Origin: Sphingobacterium prati
GTDB lineage: Bacteria > Bacteroidota > Bacteroidia > Sphingobacteriales > Sphingobacteriaceae
Direction: 5' to 3'
DNA length: 64,000 bases
Assembly: GCF_013167215.1 (NCBI RefSeq)
Contig: NZ_JABJWY010000039.1
Location: 317,144 to 381,143 of the forward strand
The position numbers and the translations under genes are program-made. Of this stretch, positions 46,305 through 55,446 are shown piece after piece; the stretch's first letter is position 1, and each line of letters opens with the position of its first letter. The notes under the pieces are model-generated. The model was not told the origin of the DNA. It worked only from the letters and a program-made list of their open reading frames with translations, and made no database searches.

Positions 46305-46607
46305 TTATTTATACTGTTGTTTTATTAAATTTTCTAATGCAATCAGATGATTTTCAAATGCTTTTAGTCCTTTTTTTGTTCTTTTGTATTTGGTATTGGG
46401 CTTACGGTCAATAAAACTTTTTTCTACCACGATATATTCTTCTTTCTCTAATGTTTTAAGGTTAGAGGCCAAATTTCCGTCTGTGACATCCAATAATTCT
46501 TTGAGTGAATTGAAGTCATATTCTTCATTCGCAGCAAGGACGCTCATAATTTGTAAGCGGACTCTGTTTTCAAATATTTTGTCATATAAAGAAAGATCTA
46601 ATTTCAC
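46305..46607 (-). CDS. Winged-helix transcriptional regulator (HTH_34-like)
   Basis: A 100-residue MarR/ArsR-like DNA-binding protein. The start is a GTG at 46607 that overlaps the stop of the upstream membrane-protein gene (GTGA, 4 bp), giving VKLDLSLYDKIFENRVRLQIM. The helix-turn-helix includes NSLKELLDVTDGNLASNLKTLE, and the wing has KSFIDRKPNTKYKRTKKG. No ligand-binding domain is present. The 4-bp overlap implies translational coupling. It likely binds the two ACTTTG-N5-CAAAGT palindromes and so controls its own operon and the Coq4-creD operon. Confidence 0.9.
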   Translation of the reverse strand: MKLDLSLYDKIFENRVRLQIMSVLAANEEYDFNSLKELLDVTDGNLASNLKTLEKEEYIVVEKSFIDRKPNTKYKRTKKGLKAFENHLIALENLIKQQYK

Positions 46608-47215
46608 GATTCGTACTTTTTGTAAACGATAAAACCATAGATGATATGTAACACACCAAATCCCAATCCCCATAATATCAGTCCATGGTCTGGAAGAGAT
46701 ACTGCCATTAAACCTAAGCTAATTTCAAGGATGCCTAACCATTTTACCTCCGTAAAGGTATAAATGCTGCCAGCAGCTAAAGCCAGGCCATAGAAAATAA
46801 GTAGCATACCCGCAATTAAGTTATAATAACCTTGCGAAAGTAGGACCAAAGCTAAGATTCCACCAGTTAACAAAGGTATTGAAACTGCAAATAAAAGAGA
46901 TTTGCTGGTAATGTTCCAAATAGATTGCTTATTTTTCTTTGCTTTCTTGCGTGCCATTAACCATCCGGTCAATAGCGAGAACACTAGAATGAGGATCGCA
47001 AGGATGAGAAAGATTTCTACTGTAGTCAGGTCTCCAGGAAGCCAACTGTTCGCGTCCCCAGGGCTTGCTGTAATAAAGTATCCAAGCAAAGTGCCCAATA
47101 GAGCATAACAGCCAATGAGTACACCTGACAATCCGCTTATCGAAACAAATTTGGAAGATTTTTCCATCAATGATCTGATCTGTCCAAGCTCTTTAAATAA
47201 ATCTTTCTGTTCCAT
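46604..47215 (-). CDS. Integral membrane protein upstream of the regulator
   Basis: A 203-residue inner-membrane protein of unknown function. The chosen start is the ATG at 47215 (MEQKDLFKELGQIRSLMEKS). Longer in-frame starts would run through the operator at 47222-47238. After a soluble helical start, about six membrane helices follow (from FVSISGLSGVLIGCYALLG to GLGFGVLHIIYGFIVYKKY). It is encoded with the winged-helix regulator by a 4-bp overlap, so it may sense something for it or be its regulated target. The family is not recognised with confidence. Confidence 0.82.
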   Translation of the reverse strand: MEQKDLFKELGQIRSLMEKSSKFVSISGLSGVLIGCYALLGTLLGYFITASPGDANSWLPGDLTTVEIFLILAILILVFSLLTGWLMARKKAKKNKQSIWNITSKSLLFAVSIPLLTGGILALVLLSQGYYNLIAGMLLIFYGLALAAGSIYTFTEVKWLGILEISLGLMAVSLPDHGLILWGLGFGVLHIIYGFIVYKKYES

Positions 47216-47221
47216 AAAAGT

Positions 47222-47238
47222 ACTTTGATATTCAAAGT
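47222..47238. promoter_or_regulatory. ACTTTG-N5-CAAAGT operator ahead of the regulator operon
   Basis: ACTTTG (47222-47227) and CAAAGT (47233-47238) lie 7 bp before the ATG at 47215. Extended, TACTTTGATATTCAAAGTA is almost perfectly symmetric. A TACTTTG on the minus strand within it resembles a -7 element, so binding would block transcription. Confidence 0.65.
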
Positions 47239-47311
47239 AAATGAATAATAATGAATTATGCAAGGGGTAGGAAGAATATTGAAAAAAAATAAAAAAAAGA
47301 GGAAAAAATAC

Positions 47312-47342
47312 TTGCATGATATAGGTTTCATTTCTATCTTTG
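47312..47342 (+). promoter_or_regulatory. Promoter of the tRNA-Leu gene
   Basis: TTG (47312-47314) and TATCTTTG (47335-47342) are 20 bp apart, a good Bacteroidota promoter, with the tRNA beginning 23 bp further on. Confidence 0.7.
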
Positions 47343-47364
47343 TGGCATCAAAAGAAATCCTAAT

Positions 47365-47446
47365 GCGGAAGTGGCGTAATTGGTAGCCGCACCAGACTTA
47401 GGATCTGGCGCCGCAAGGCGTGGGGGTTCGAGTCCCTTCTTCCGCA
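47365..47446 (+). tRNA. tRNA-Leu (anticodon TAG)
   Basis: The acceptor arms GCGGAAG and CTTCCGC pair fully. The anticodon stem CCAGA/TCTGG encloses loop CTTAGGA with anticodon TAG. A long variable arm (CGCCGCAAGGCG) and the T-arm GGGGGTTCGAGTCCC fit a class II leucine tRNA. The CCA end is not encoded. A promoter and a terminator flank it, so it is transcribed alone. Confidence 0.96.
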
Positions 47447-47453
47447 CTTGATG

Positions 47454-47488
47454 TCCTCCCGAACTTAAAACCTCGGGAGGATTTTTTT
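47454..47488 (+). terminator. Terminator after tRNA-Leu
   Basis: TCCTCCCGA (47454-47462) pairs with TCGGGAGGA (47473-47481), followed by seven T (47482-47488). Confidence 0.9.
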
Positions 47489-47514
47489 ATGAATGCGATA
47501 TAGCTAAAAAGAGT

Positions 47515-48840
47515 ATGAATATTTCACACGAGAATGTAGATGCAATCAATGCGGTAATCAACGTCGCATTAGCACCTGAAGATTATAATCCTCAAGTCGA
47601 CAAAGAGATTAAAGCGCAAGCTAAAAAAGCAAAATTACCGGGTTTCCGTCCAGGTCAAGTTCCTGTAGGACACATCAGACGTACCTATGGTAAATCTATT
47701 TTATTTGATGAGATCAATAAATTGGTGAATGATAGAATCACGAATTATATTTCAGAGAATAAATTAGAAGTATTAGGTCAACCTCTTCCATTGGAAGATG
47801 ATGCGCAATATAGCTGGGATTATAAAGACAATTTCAATTTCAAATATGAGATTGGTTTAGCTCCTGCTTTTGATTTGCCTTTTACCCCTGAGACTGAGTT
47901 TGCTGTTTACGATATCAAAGCTGATCAAGAGACTTTGGCAGATCGTATCAAAAACCTACGTCGTAGCTATGGAAAAATGACTAACCCAGAAGTATCGGAA
48001 GAAGGTGATGTATTGTATGCTACCTTAAAACAAGATAAAGAGGAAGGTCTTGAGAAAACAACTTCGATTCGTACCGATATCGTTGAAGATGCAAAAATCA
48101 AAAAATCTTTGGTAGGTCTTAAAAAAGACGACGCTGTTAAAATTGATGTTAAGAAAGCGTTCAAAACTGAGGATTTAGCACGTATCTTAGGTATCACTGA
48201 AGAAGAAGCTACAGCTTTGGATGTAACTAAATTCGAGTTGACTGTCCAAAACATCAACCGTTTAGAAGAAGCTGATCTTAACCAAGAGTTTTTCGATAAA
48301 TTGTTTGCTGAAGGTGAAGTAACTGAAGAAGCTCAATTTACTGAAAAAGTAAAAGAAGAAGTGGAAAACTTATTCAAGCAAAACTCAGATCAAAAATTAC
48401 GTAATGATATGTATACTTTTGGTATGGAGAAAGTAAACGTTACTTTCCCTGAAGAGTTCTTGAAAAGATGGTTAAAAGCGACAAATCCTAGTATTTCTGA
48501 AGAAGAACTTAACGAAGGTTTTGCTGATTTCTTGAATAACCTGAAATGGACAATCATTGAAAACCGTGTCGTTACTGAAAACGGTCTTGAAGTTAAATAT
48601 GATGAAGTAATCAATTTAGCGAAAGAACGCATCTACGCGCAAATCAAAATGTACAATATCAACGAAGAGCCTTCTGATGAGCAATTGAACCAATTTGCGA
48701 TTCAATTGTTGCAAGACAGAGAGCAAGGTAACCGTTTGTTTGAAGAAGCCAAAGCGTTGAAAGTATTTGATCACTTAAAAGGTTTGGTTAAATTGAACAG
48801 CAGTGATATTGAATATAAAGAATTCGAAAAATTGGCTTAA
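47515..48840 (+). CDS. tig: Trigger factor (ribosome-associated chaperone)
   Basis: A cytoplasmic chaperone of 441 residues, within the normal range. The N-terminal ribosome-binding domain (about 1-110) has the signature LPGFRPGQVPVG, which docks at the tunnel exit. The middle PPIase region (about 140-225) is diverged, as is usual in Bacteroidota. The C-terminal helical domain (about 250-430) has NLFKQNSDQKLRNDMYTFG. It helps nascent chains fold. The start ATG (47515) is preceded by the tRNA terminator. The terminator at 48859-48892 follows. Confidence 0.97.
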   Translation: MNISHENVDAINAVINVALAPEDYNPQVDKEIKAQAKKAKLPGFRPGQVPVGHIRRTYGKSILFDEINKLVNDRITNYISENKLEVLGQPLPLEDDAQYSWDYKDNFNFKYEIGLAPAFDLPFTPETEFAVYDIKADQETLADRIKNLRRSYGKMTNPEVSEEGDVLYATLKQDKEEGLEKTTSIRTDIVEDAKIKKSLVGLKKDDAVKIDVKKAFKTEDLARILGITEEEATALDVTKFELTVQNINRLEEADLNQEFFDKLFAEGEVTEEAQFTEKVKEEVENLFKQNSDQKLRNDMYTFGMEKVNVTFPEEFLKRWLKATNPSISEEELNEGFADFLNNLKWTIIENRVVTENGLEVKYDEVINLAKERIYAQIKMYNINEEPSDEQLNQFAIQLLQDREQGNRLFEEAKALKVFDHLKGLVKLNSSDIEYKEFEKLA

Positions 48841-48858
48841 GCTAATTTTAATCACCGA

Positions 48859-48892
48859 AAAAAGGCTTCCAAATATCTTGGAAGCCTTTTTG
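48859..48892 (+). terminator. Terminator of tig
   Basis: AAAAAGGCTTCCAA (48859-48872) pairs with TTGGAAGCCTTTTT (48878-48891) around a 5-nt loop, with T following. Confidence 0.9.
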
Positions 48893-49042
48893 TTTTTAGC
48901 AAAATAATTTTAGTGCTATTGACTCCTTTCTTTTATTTAAGTCAGAGCCGAATTTGATTTGTCGCGTGATCCTACATTTTGCTGATCACGGCTATTTTAA
49001 TTACTTTTTCGTGTATTTTCTGAAGACTAGATTAGTCAATTC

Positions 49043-52000
49043 TTATTTTAGTCGCTCTTGGCTAATGGGGCTCGCTTTCTTTATTTCTGTTTGGGTTGGA
49101 ACAATATTATTATTTTTCTTTCCTAAAGGAAACAGTCGCTTTAGAAATTCAGAGAAAGTGTTGAATTCTTGCCGATATAATAGCCCAAAAGCACTGATAT
49201 ATTCCCCATCATTTGGGCTGAGAAGAAAATTTCTCGTGTTTAAGCGGTTTGAGGCACGAAGAACAAGACGACCGTCCTTGCGTAAGTAAAACATCGCTTC
49301 TGCGTCTGTTGAAACACGATCTGAGAATACATTCAAATCAGTTAATGCCTGACTTCGACGATCTGAAATGCCGCCCGTGAGGACTAATCTATCGTTAAAT
49401 AAACGAAGTGAGGCTGAAGCGTCATTAAGCGATTTGATATTGATGTCGAAGAAATTAATATTGAGCGATTGCGCGATAATGTTATTGATTTGATTGAACG
49501 CAATTTCAGTTCCTGCAGACAATAATGTATTGTTTACCTCTTTTCCGAAATCACTTTGGGTGCCTGGGGTGAAACTACGTCTTACAATCAAACTGAGCGC
49601 CTGCTGATTAACATTGTTGGCATCAGAAAAATACCCTTGTAATTCATCCTTGACCCCCGGGTTTTGTGGGAAATTGATATCAAATGTTATATCTGGCTGG
49701 CTCAACTGTCCTTTTAAAATCATATCCGCTTGCGCTAATACGCGCTCTGGGTTTTCTTCTCTTCCAGCTGCATTATATAATGGCGCTAAGCTCGTTCTTT
49801 GTTGATAGATTGCATTGATATTAATATTTGCCTCTGCTGGATTTCCTGCCCATCGTACAGTTCCACCTTCTTTTAAATCGAATATTTTATTGATATAATC
49901 TTGTGCGGTGAAATTGAACTTGCCACTGTTTATAATGAAGTCACCAAACATTTCAAAATCTCCCAGCGAAGATATTCGCATATTCAGGTTACTATTCCCT
50001 TTTCCAGATAATTCACCCATGCTTGAAAAAAGGTTGATTTCTGCATTTGGTGTGATCAAGAGATCCATGTTCATCGTCAAACCATTAAAATCCCTTTTCT
50101 TTTGATTTTTCTTAATTTTGGTGGAGTCTTTTTCAATAAAGTAAATAAAATCGCTATCTGAAATGGTGCTAGCGCTATTGAAAGGTATATTGATAACGGA
50201 GTTTTCTTCTGACTTTGCACGTATATTTATATTCATTGCCGATGTCAGCCCCTTGAACTGGAAATTTCCGGAAGCATAAGCTGTGCCATAATAGATGTTG
50301 TTATCTTTTATGGTTGTATTCAATACCATGAAATTTTTTGCTTCGACGGTTACATCTATATCTGGGTCACTAAGCTTATTGAGGTTAACAACACCGTCGA
50401 TTGTGGCCACATTGTTTTTCTGATCGTATATTTTGAGACCAGTAAGAAATATTCTATTGTTGGTCACATTGATCTCATCCGAAAGATGATAGGGAGTTTT
50501 TAGATAATTGATAACCATTGAAGCATTGTCAAGCTTTCCGGATCCAGTAATTTTGGGATTTAGAATGTCGCCCCGAATAGCTAAGTTTGCATTTACTTTG
50601 CCCTTAATATTCGATACCAAGCTTCGTAGAAACGGCTGAAAAACAAATAGATCCGTGTTTACTAAAGTAGCTTTAAGGTCGAGCTTATTACTTTCGCTTA
50701 AGTGATTGTAAGATCCAGTGAGTTGAATAAGTTTATCTCCTTCTTCTATCTTACTATCTAACTTTACCAGCTGATTTTCGGGATCATAATTGGCACTGAG
50801 CGTTAAAGCTCCAATTGGAATGTTGTTGTATAAGATAGGAGATGTCGTTATGTTCGCGACGACAAACGGAGACCTAAAGACAGAATTAACTTCAATTTTT
50901 CCATTTAAGTTCCCTGATAAATTAATCCCGTGGGGTTTCGTAATCCCATTTAGAGAAGTGAGGTTGAAGTCCTGGAATTTTAAATTGATTTGATCTGAAA
51001 TGTCATTTGAGAGGATACCATCTATATGTACTTTTTGCTCTGCATGACTTAATGTGAGTTTCTCGAAATACCATTTTCCCTTTGAAATTTTCAATTGTGC
51101 ATCGTTATTTACAAGCCATTGTTCTTTGTTTATCAGTATATTAGATGGGTAAAAATTGATGAAAGCTGGCTTCGCATGTGCAAATCGGATAACACCGTTG
51201 AGATCTAAACTGTTGCTTGCTTCCAATTCTGACATCTTAATGTTGAACTGTAAACTGTCATTAACCAAGGTATTTGAAATATTAACATTCTTAATATATG
51301 TGCTATCGGTAAAATTAATCTGATCTATGGATGTTTGTAACTCCATATTGTTTAAATTGGCGTTTTGGTCGATAATCAGATGGGTGAGACGAATACCGTT
51401 ATATTTGAATTCAGGGGCATAAAAATTAAAATTTGCAGTTTGCTTTTCGCTGGCAAATTTGGCATTCAACGTTGCGCCACTATCCAGAGAGATATCTTTT
51501 CTAAAGAATGTCGCAATGGGCTTGAATGATTTAATATTGACATTAAGGTCAAAATCCTGACGATTGAACGCGTTCTTTTCAAATCCTATTGCCGGAGCGT
51601 AGCGCATGGCGAGCGCTTTAAAATAAGGAACGATCGTATTTAGATCTATTCTCCCCTTGAGATCTATATGCCCAATTGCAGATTGTAGCGTAAGCGACCG
51701 CGCCTCTTGATCTCCTTCTGCAAGGAAATTAATATTTTTAATGGCAAATTTACCTTTGGAAGAAGTGAAACTTACACTGTCAGATTTGAATTCCCCTGTA
51801 ATATTATTGATGTTATCTCCAATCAAGCTTGTGTGGAATCTAGTATCAATAATATTGATCGAGTCTCCCTGGAAGAAATTGAGCTTTTTTAAATTAGCCT
51901 GCTGGATATCCACATCAAGGTGATAGTCGGGACGGCTGGACCAATCGATATCCGTTGTAAATTGTAATCTGAGATTTGGGTCGTGTATTGTTCCTGATCC

Positions 52001-53446
52001 AAGAAACAATTGTTTATCTATATTTCCATTGACTTGAATCTGCTGATAGCTGTATTGTTTAAAACTGAAATTGGTTAGATTGCCGGCAACATTGAGCTTT
52101 AAGTGTTTGGGATCGGTGCCTGTGCCATCAAGCTGTAGGTCGAAGCCTGAACTACCAAGATCTTTTACTTTTGTTATCGTACCAAGATTAAATTTTGGGG
52201 ACTGAAACTTACCCGCGTATTTTATTGTTTTGCGTAGGTCCAATGTTCCGTCAGCTGTAACATCGCCGATAGCTGTGGTGAACGCTCCTTTTGTTTTAAA
52301 ATTATTATACTGACCATTTAGGCTGCCTTTGAACGCGAATTTATTGAAGAGGGTTACTACTTCAGGAAATTTAAAATTTTTTAAATTCCCAAGTTCACGG
52401 ATGACATTCTCAAGGTCGTTATGTTCAGAGGAAATAAAAACATTCGGTGTAATGAAGTCTGTTTTGTCGATATCGGGTAAACCAACAATTTTTAGATTAC
52501 CCGCTAATTTGGTGTTTTTTCCAATAATTAAATCTACTTGTGCGGCATTAATGTTGGCTACAGTACCGTCTAAGTTGGACCTTTTGATCTTTGCATCAAA
52601 CTTGACCTGATGCATTGGGGAGGAAAAAAAAGCAATATCTTCTGAGTGTATCCGTGAGTCGCGTGCTCGTATCTTTACATTTACTTTGTGAATAAAGTCG
52701 GAAAAATCAGAGAAATTGGTGTAGCTTAATTTTAGATAATTTTTAAATGTAGAACGATTGGTTGTCAGCATGAGGTCAGTCAGCTCAATACGTTTGTTGC
52801 TTACAGCCGCATGAGCGATAAGGCCTTTAATGACCAATCCTTTTTTCTCATTAAGATTGAACGTTTTGATGTCAGCTGAGATCTGATTGGAATCTATCTT
52901 AATATTCTTAAAGTGTGCATTAAGCTTTGATATGCCTAAATCACCAAAGTCAACAACTTTATTGTAGTGTTTTTTATTGTGATTTACGTAGTTGAATGAA
53001 TTATTGTTAATGATAAGTTCTTTGATATCGAAAACTATTTTTTTTGAACTTTTCTTCTTTTCTTTCTTGGGTGGATTGAAGTAGCGAACTAAAAATGAGA
53101 TGTTGCTACTGTCTTTATATTGTTCGAAATTGCTTTCCGTATTTTCAATCTTCAATGTATTGATGACAATCTTATTCAATTCTATCAGTTGGGATAGATT
53201 GACGCTGGCTTCAATTTTTTCAGACTGTATTATTTTGTTTCCCTGCGGTGTATAGATTTCGAATCCCTCTATGACAATGGATTTAAAAGGTTTAAAATAG
53301 ATGCTTTTTAAATTGATTTTGGTATCTAATTCTTTGGATAAATAGTTGATAGCCTTCAAGGCAACAAAGTTCTGTACAGGTTTTAGCTGTAGCGATAATG
53401 CCAATGCAAGCAGTATAATGAATATACTACCGAGGACTATTGACAT
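49043..53446 (-). CDS. tamB: TamB-like translocation and assembly module protein
   Basis: A 1467-residue envelope protein with an N-terminal membrane anchor (about residues 3-20) and a very long periplasmic beta-rich stretch of AsmA/TamB type. At the C-terminus (about 1060-1440) lies the DUF490 domain, which includes LITPNAEINLFSSMGELSGKG and GTVRWAGNPAEANININAIY. TamB-type proteins span the periplasm and move lipids or help beta-barrel insertion. The frame stays open upstream of the ATG at 53446 but has no usual start there. It is divergent to tsaD. Confidence 0.93.
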   Translation of the reverse strand: MSIVLGSIFIILLALALSLQLKPVQNFVALKAINYLSKELDTKINLKSIYFKPFKSIVIEGFEIYTPQGNKIIQSEKIEASVNLSQLIELNKIVINTLKIENTESNFEQYKDSSNISFLVRYFNPPKKEKKKSSKKIVFDIKELIINNNSFNYVNHNKKHYNKVVDFGDLGISKLNAHFKNIKIDSNQISADIKTFNLNEKKGLVIKGLIAHAAVSNKRIELTDLMLTTNRSTFKNYLKLSYTNFSDFSDFIHKVNVKIRARDSRIHSEDIAFFSSPMHQVKFDAKIKRSNLDGTVANINAAQVDLIIGKNTKLAGNLKIVGLPDIDKTDFITPNVFISSEHNDLENVIRELGNLKNFKFPEVVTLFNKFAFKGSLNGQYNNFKTKGAFTTAIGDVTADGTLDLRKTIKYAGKFQSPKFNLGTITKVKDLGSSGFDLQLDGTGTDPKHLKLNVAGNLTNFSFKQYSYQQIQVNGNIDKQLFLGSGTIHDPNLRLQFTTDIDWSSRPDYHLDVDIQQANLKKLNFFQGDSINIIDTRFHTSLIGDNINNITGEFKSDSVSFTSSKGKFAIKNINFLAEGDQEARSLTLQSAIGHIDLKGRIDLNTIVPYFKALAMRYAPAIGFEKNAFNRQDFDLNVNIKSFKPIATFFRKDISLDSGATLNAKFASEKQTANFNFYAPEFKYNGIRLTHLIIDQNANLNNMELQTSIDQINFTDSTYIKNVNISNTLVNDSLQFNIKMSELEASNSLDLNGVIRFAHAKPAFINFYPSNILINKEQWLVNNDAQLKISKGKWYFEKLTLSHAEQKVHIDGILSNDISDQINLKFQDFNLTSLNGITKPHGINLSGNLNGKIEVNSVFRSPFVVANITTSPILYNNIPIGALTLSANYDPENQLVKLDSKIEEGDKLIQLTGSYNHLSESNKLDLKATLVNTDLFVFQPFLRSLVSNIKGKVNANLAIRGDILNPKITGSGKLDNASMVINYLKTPYHLSDEINVTNNRIFLTGLKIYDQKNNVATIDGVVNLNKLSDPDIDVTVEAKNFMVLNTTIKDNNIYYGTAYASGNFQFKGLTSAMNINIRAKSEENSVINIPFNSASTISDSDFIYFIEKDSTKIKKNQKKRDFNGLTMNMDLLITPNAEINLFSSMGELSGKGNSNLNMRISSLGDFEMFGDFIINSGKFNFTAQDYINKIFDLKEGGTVRWAGNPAEANININAIYQQRTSLAPLYNAAGREENPERVLAQADMILKGQLSQPDITFDINFPQNPGVKDELQGYFSDANNVNQQALSLIVRRSFTPGTQSDFGKEVNNTLLSAGTEIAFNQINNIIAQSLNINFFDINIKSLNDASASLRLFNDRLVLTGGISDRRSQALTDLNVFSDRVSTDAEAMFYLRKDGRLVLRASNRLNTRNFLLSPNDGEYISAFGLLYRQEFNTFSEFLKRLFPLGKKNNNIVPTQTEIKKASPISQERLK

Positions 53447-53466
53447 TATTTTTATTATTTTTTTGA

Positions 53467-53474
53467 TACTTTTG
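53467..53474 (+). promoter_or_regulatory. -7 promoter element of tsaD
   Basis: TACTTTTG matches TAnnTTTG and lies 25 bp before the ATG at 53499. This supports that start over the in-frame ATG at 53346. Confidence 0.6.
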
Positions 53475-53498
53475 TATTCTAATTTATTACCTCTAGCT

Positions 53499-54500
53499 AT
53501 GGCTATTATTTTAGGGATTGAATCCTCTTGTGACGAAACCTCCGCTTCTATTTGTATTAACGGTGAAATTCATTCAAATGTTATTGCTACTCAGGCAATC
53601 CACGCAAAATATGGTGGAGTTGTTCCTGAATTGGCGTCACGTGCCCATCAACAAAATATTATTCCTACGGTGGACGAAGCCATTCGTCAAGCAAAAATAA
53701 GCAAAAATCATATAGATGCAGTTAGTTTTACGCGTGGGCCTGGATTATTAGGTGCGCTTTTGGTCGGAACTTCTTTTGCAAAATCATTTGCACTCGCACA
53801 GGATATTCCATTAATTGATATAAATCACATGCAAGCGCATATTTTAGCTCATTTTATAGAGGAACCGAAGCCAAGTTTTCCTTTTTTATGCCTCACTGTT
53901 TCAGGTGGGCATACGCAGATTGTCCTAGTAAAAGATTACTTCGAAATGGAGTTATTAGGCGAGACACTGGATGATGCGGCAGGCGAAGCCTTTGATAAAA
54001 CGGCGAAGATCTTAAATCTTCCTTATCCCGGAGGTCCACTTATCGATAAATTTGCAAAGGAGGGCAATTCCAATTCCTACAAATTACCCGAACCGCAGAT
54101 ACCTGGGCTAAACTTTAGCTTTTCCGGATTAAAGACAGCTATACTTTATCTCGTTCAAGATCAGCTAAAACTGAATCCTGATTTCTTGACAGAAAATATC
54201 GCAGATCTATGTGCCAGTGTGCAATCCCGCATTGTTTCTATCTTATTGAACAAATTGAAGAAGGCTGCGAAACAAACTGGGGTAAAGGATATTGCCATAG
54301 CGGGTGGTGTTTCAGCAAATTCAGGGTTAAGGAAGGGATTGATCGAAATGGGAGAGCACTATCACTGGAATGTTTTTATCCCAAAATTTGAGTATTGTAC
54401 AGATAATGCAGCTATGATTGCTATCGCTGGATATTATAAATTCCTGAAAGGAGAGTTTGTCGGGCAGGATGTCGCTCCGATGGCTAGGATGCATCTTTAA
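53499..54500 (+). CDS. tsaD: tRNA threonylcarbamoyladenosine modification protein TsaD
   Basis: An essential ASKHA-fold metalloenzyme of 333 residues that transfers threonylcarbamoyl to A37 of ANN-decoding tRNAs together with TsaB/E. The N-terminus ILGIESSCDETS and the metal-ligand motif NHMQAH (His110, His114) are characteristic. GGHTQI and DDAAGEAFDK provide the nucleotide site. The start ATG at 53499 gives the usual MAIILGIESS N-terminus. The in-frame ATG at 53346 would extend it into the promoter and the tamB gene. It is monocistronic and divergent to tamB. Confidence 0.97.
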   Translation: MAIILGIESSCDETSASICINGEIHSNVIATQAIHAKYGGVVPELASRAHQQNIIPTVDEAIRQAKISKNHIDAVSFTRGPGLLGALLVGTSFAKSFALAQDIPLIDINHMQAHILAHFIEEPKPSFPFLCLTVSGGHTQIVLVKDYFEMELLGETLDDAAGEAFDKTAKILNLPYPGGPLIDKFAKEGNSNSYKLPEPQIPGLNFSFSGLKTAILYLVQDQLKLNPDFLTENIADLCASVQSRIVSILLNKLKKAAKQTGVKDIAIAGGVSANSGLRKGLIEMGEHYHWNVFIPKFEYCTDNAAMIAIAGYYKFLKGEFVGQDVAPMARMHL

Positions 54501-54508
54501 GAGTAAAG

Positions 54509-54545
54509 TATTGTTCCTTTAATGAATGTGATTAAGAGAACAATA
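54509..54545. terminator. Weak hairpin between tsaD and the lipoprotein gene
   Basis: TATTGTTC (54509-54516) pairs with GAACAATA (54538-54545) around a long loop. It lies between convergent genes. No strong T run. Confidence 0.35.
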
Positions 54546-54552
54546 TCTTGTT

Positions 54553-55374
54553 TTATAAGGGGGAGCTATAGCCATAGGCCTGCGCAGCTGAACTAAATTT
54601 GTCTTTTTTGGGTTGATAGAAGTTTAGCTCATAGCCTTCAGCACCCCAAAAGATGCTGACAAAACTAACGTCTGTTTCCGAACGTAGTACGCTGAGAATC
54701 TGAAAAGCCTCATTATCAAATTGACCACCATCATCGACTCGCCATGTACTAATGTCATCATAGGTGGCCGGAAAATCTAGATTAATTAACTGATCTTCTT
54801 TTGCATAGGAGAATACAGCCAGCGCTGAATCCTGCTGATTTTCAAAAACTGTTAGATTGAATTCAGCTTTGTCTTTCAGGACAGCGATAGTTGTGCTTTT
54901 GTTTATTTTCCTATTATATTTTTTCTCAAGTTTTTCCTTAATTTCCGGACTTGTCTCATGCTGAACTTTTGTAAAAGGTTCAATTTTATACTGATTCATG
55001 AACGTCTGATTGACGAGCATTCCAAAGTCCCCCGACTTAATTTTATTTTTTATTATAAACAATGAACCTTCGCTATTTGCAAAGTTCTGCGCTGTTTGTC
55101 GGCCATTACTTTCCCGATTATCAGTTTTGTTCTGTATAAATTCCAGTGGGCTAACTTGATTTGCGATAATAACATAATTGTATTTTTCGGGGCTTTCCAT
55201 GGCTTGATCCATAGGAAGTGCAATTAAGGAATCTTTTTGTTGATTCAAAAAGCCAAAATAAGGTGAAATTGACTGTTCTTTATTTTCACTCTTGACCGAT
55301 GGTTTGGATTGGTTTTGACTGTTGTCACAGCCATATAATGTCAGTAGAAGAATAGCTAAAAAAAGTGATTTCAT
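54553..55374 (-). CDS. Lipoprotein of unknown function
   Basis: A 273-residue protein with a clear lipoprotein signal (LLLTLYGC, Cys16), then a Ser/Gln/Lys-rich linker and a soluble domain. No catalytic motif is recognised. Phrases such as FVSIFWGAEGYELNFYQPKKD near the end and a central basic stretch (KEKLEKKYNRKINK) give no family. It is divergent to the TonB-like gene, 72 bp away, and convergent to tsaD. Confidence 0.8.
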   Translation of the reverse strand: MKSLFLAILLLTLYGCDNSQNQSKPSVKSENKEQSISPYFGFLNQQKDSLIALPMDQAMESPEKYNYVIIANQVSPLEFIQNKTDNRESNGRQTAQNFANSEGSLFIIKNKIKSGDFGMLVNQTFMNQYKIEPFTKVQHETSPEIKEKLEKKYNRKINKSTTIAVLKDKAEFNLTVFENQQDSALAVFSYAKEDQLINLDFPATYDDISTWRVDDGGQFDNEAFQILSVLRSETDVSFVSIFWGAEGYELNFYQPKKDKFSSAAQAYGYSSPL

Positions 55375-55446
55375 AAGAGTGTGCGAAATTTTTATGAAAT
55401 ATAAGGGTTTCGCGCATCATAATGAAAAGATTTAAACTTTAATGTT

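Noticed and set aside
46608..46673. The 22-codon extension of the winged-helix regulator
   Set aside because: It overlaps the upstream membrane-protein gene; the GTG giving a 4-bp overlap is the more usual arrangement.
53346..53498. The 51-codon N-terminal extension of tsaD
   Set aside because: It overlaps the divergent tamB gene and the TACTTTTG promoter element, and homologues begin at MAIILGIESS.
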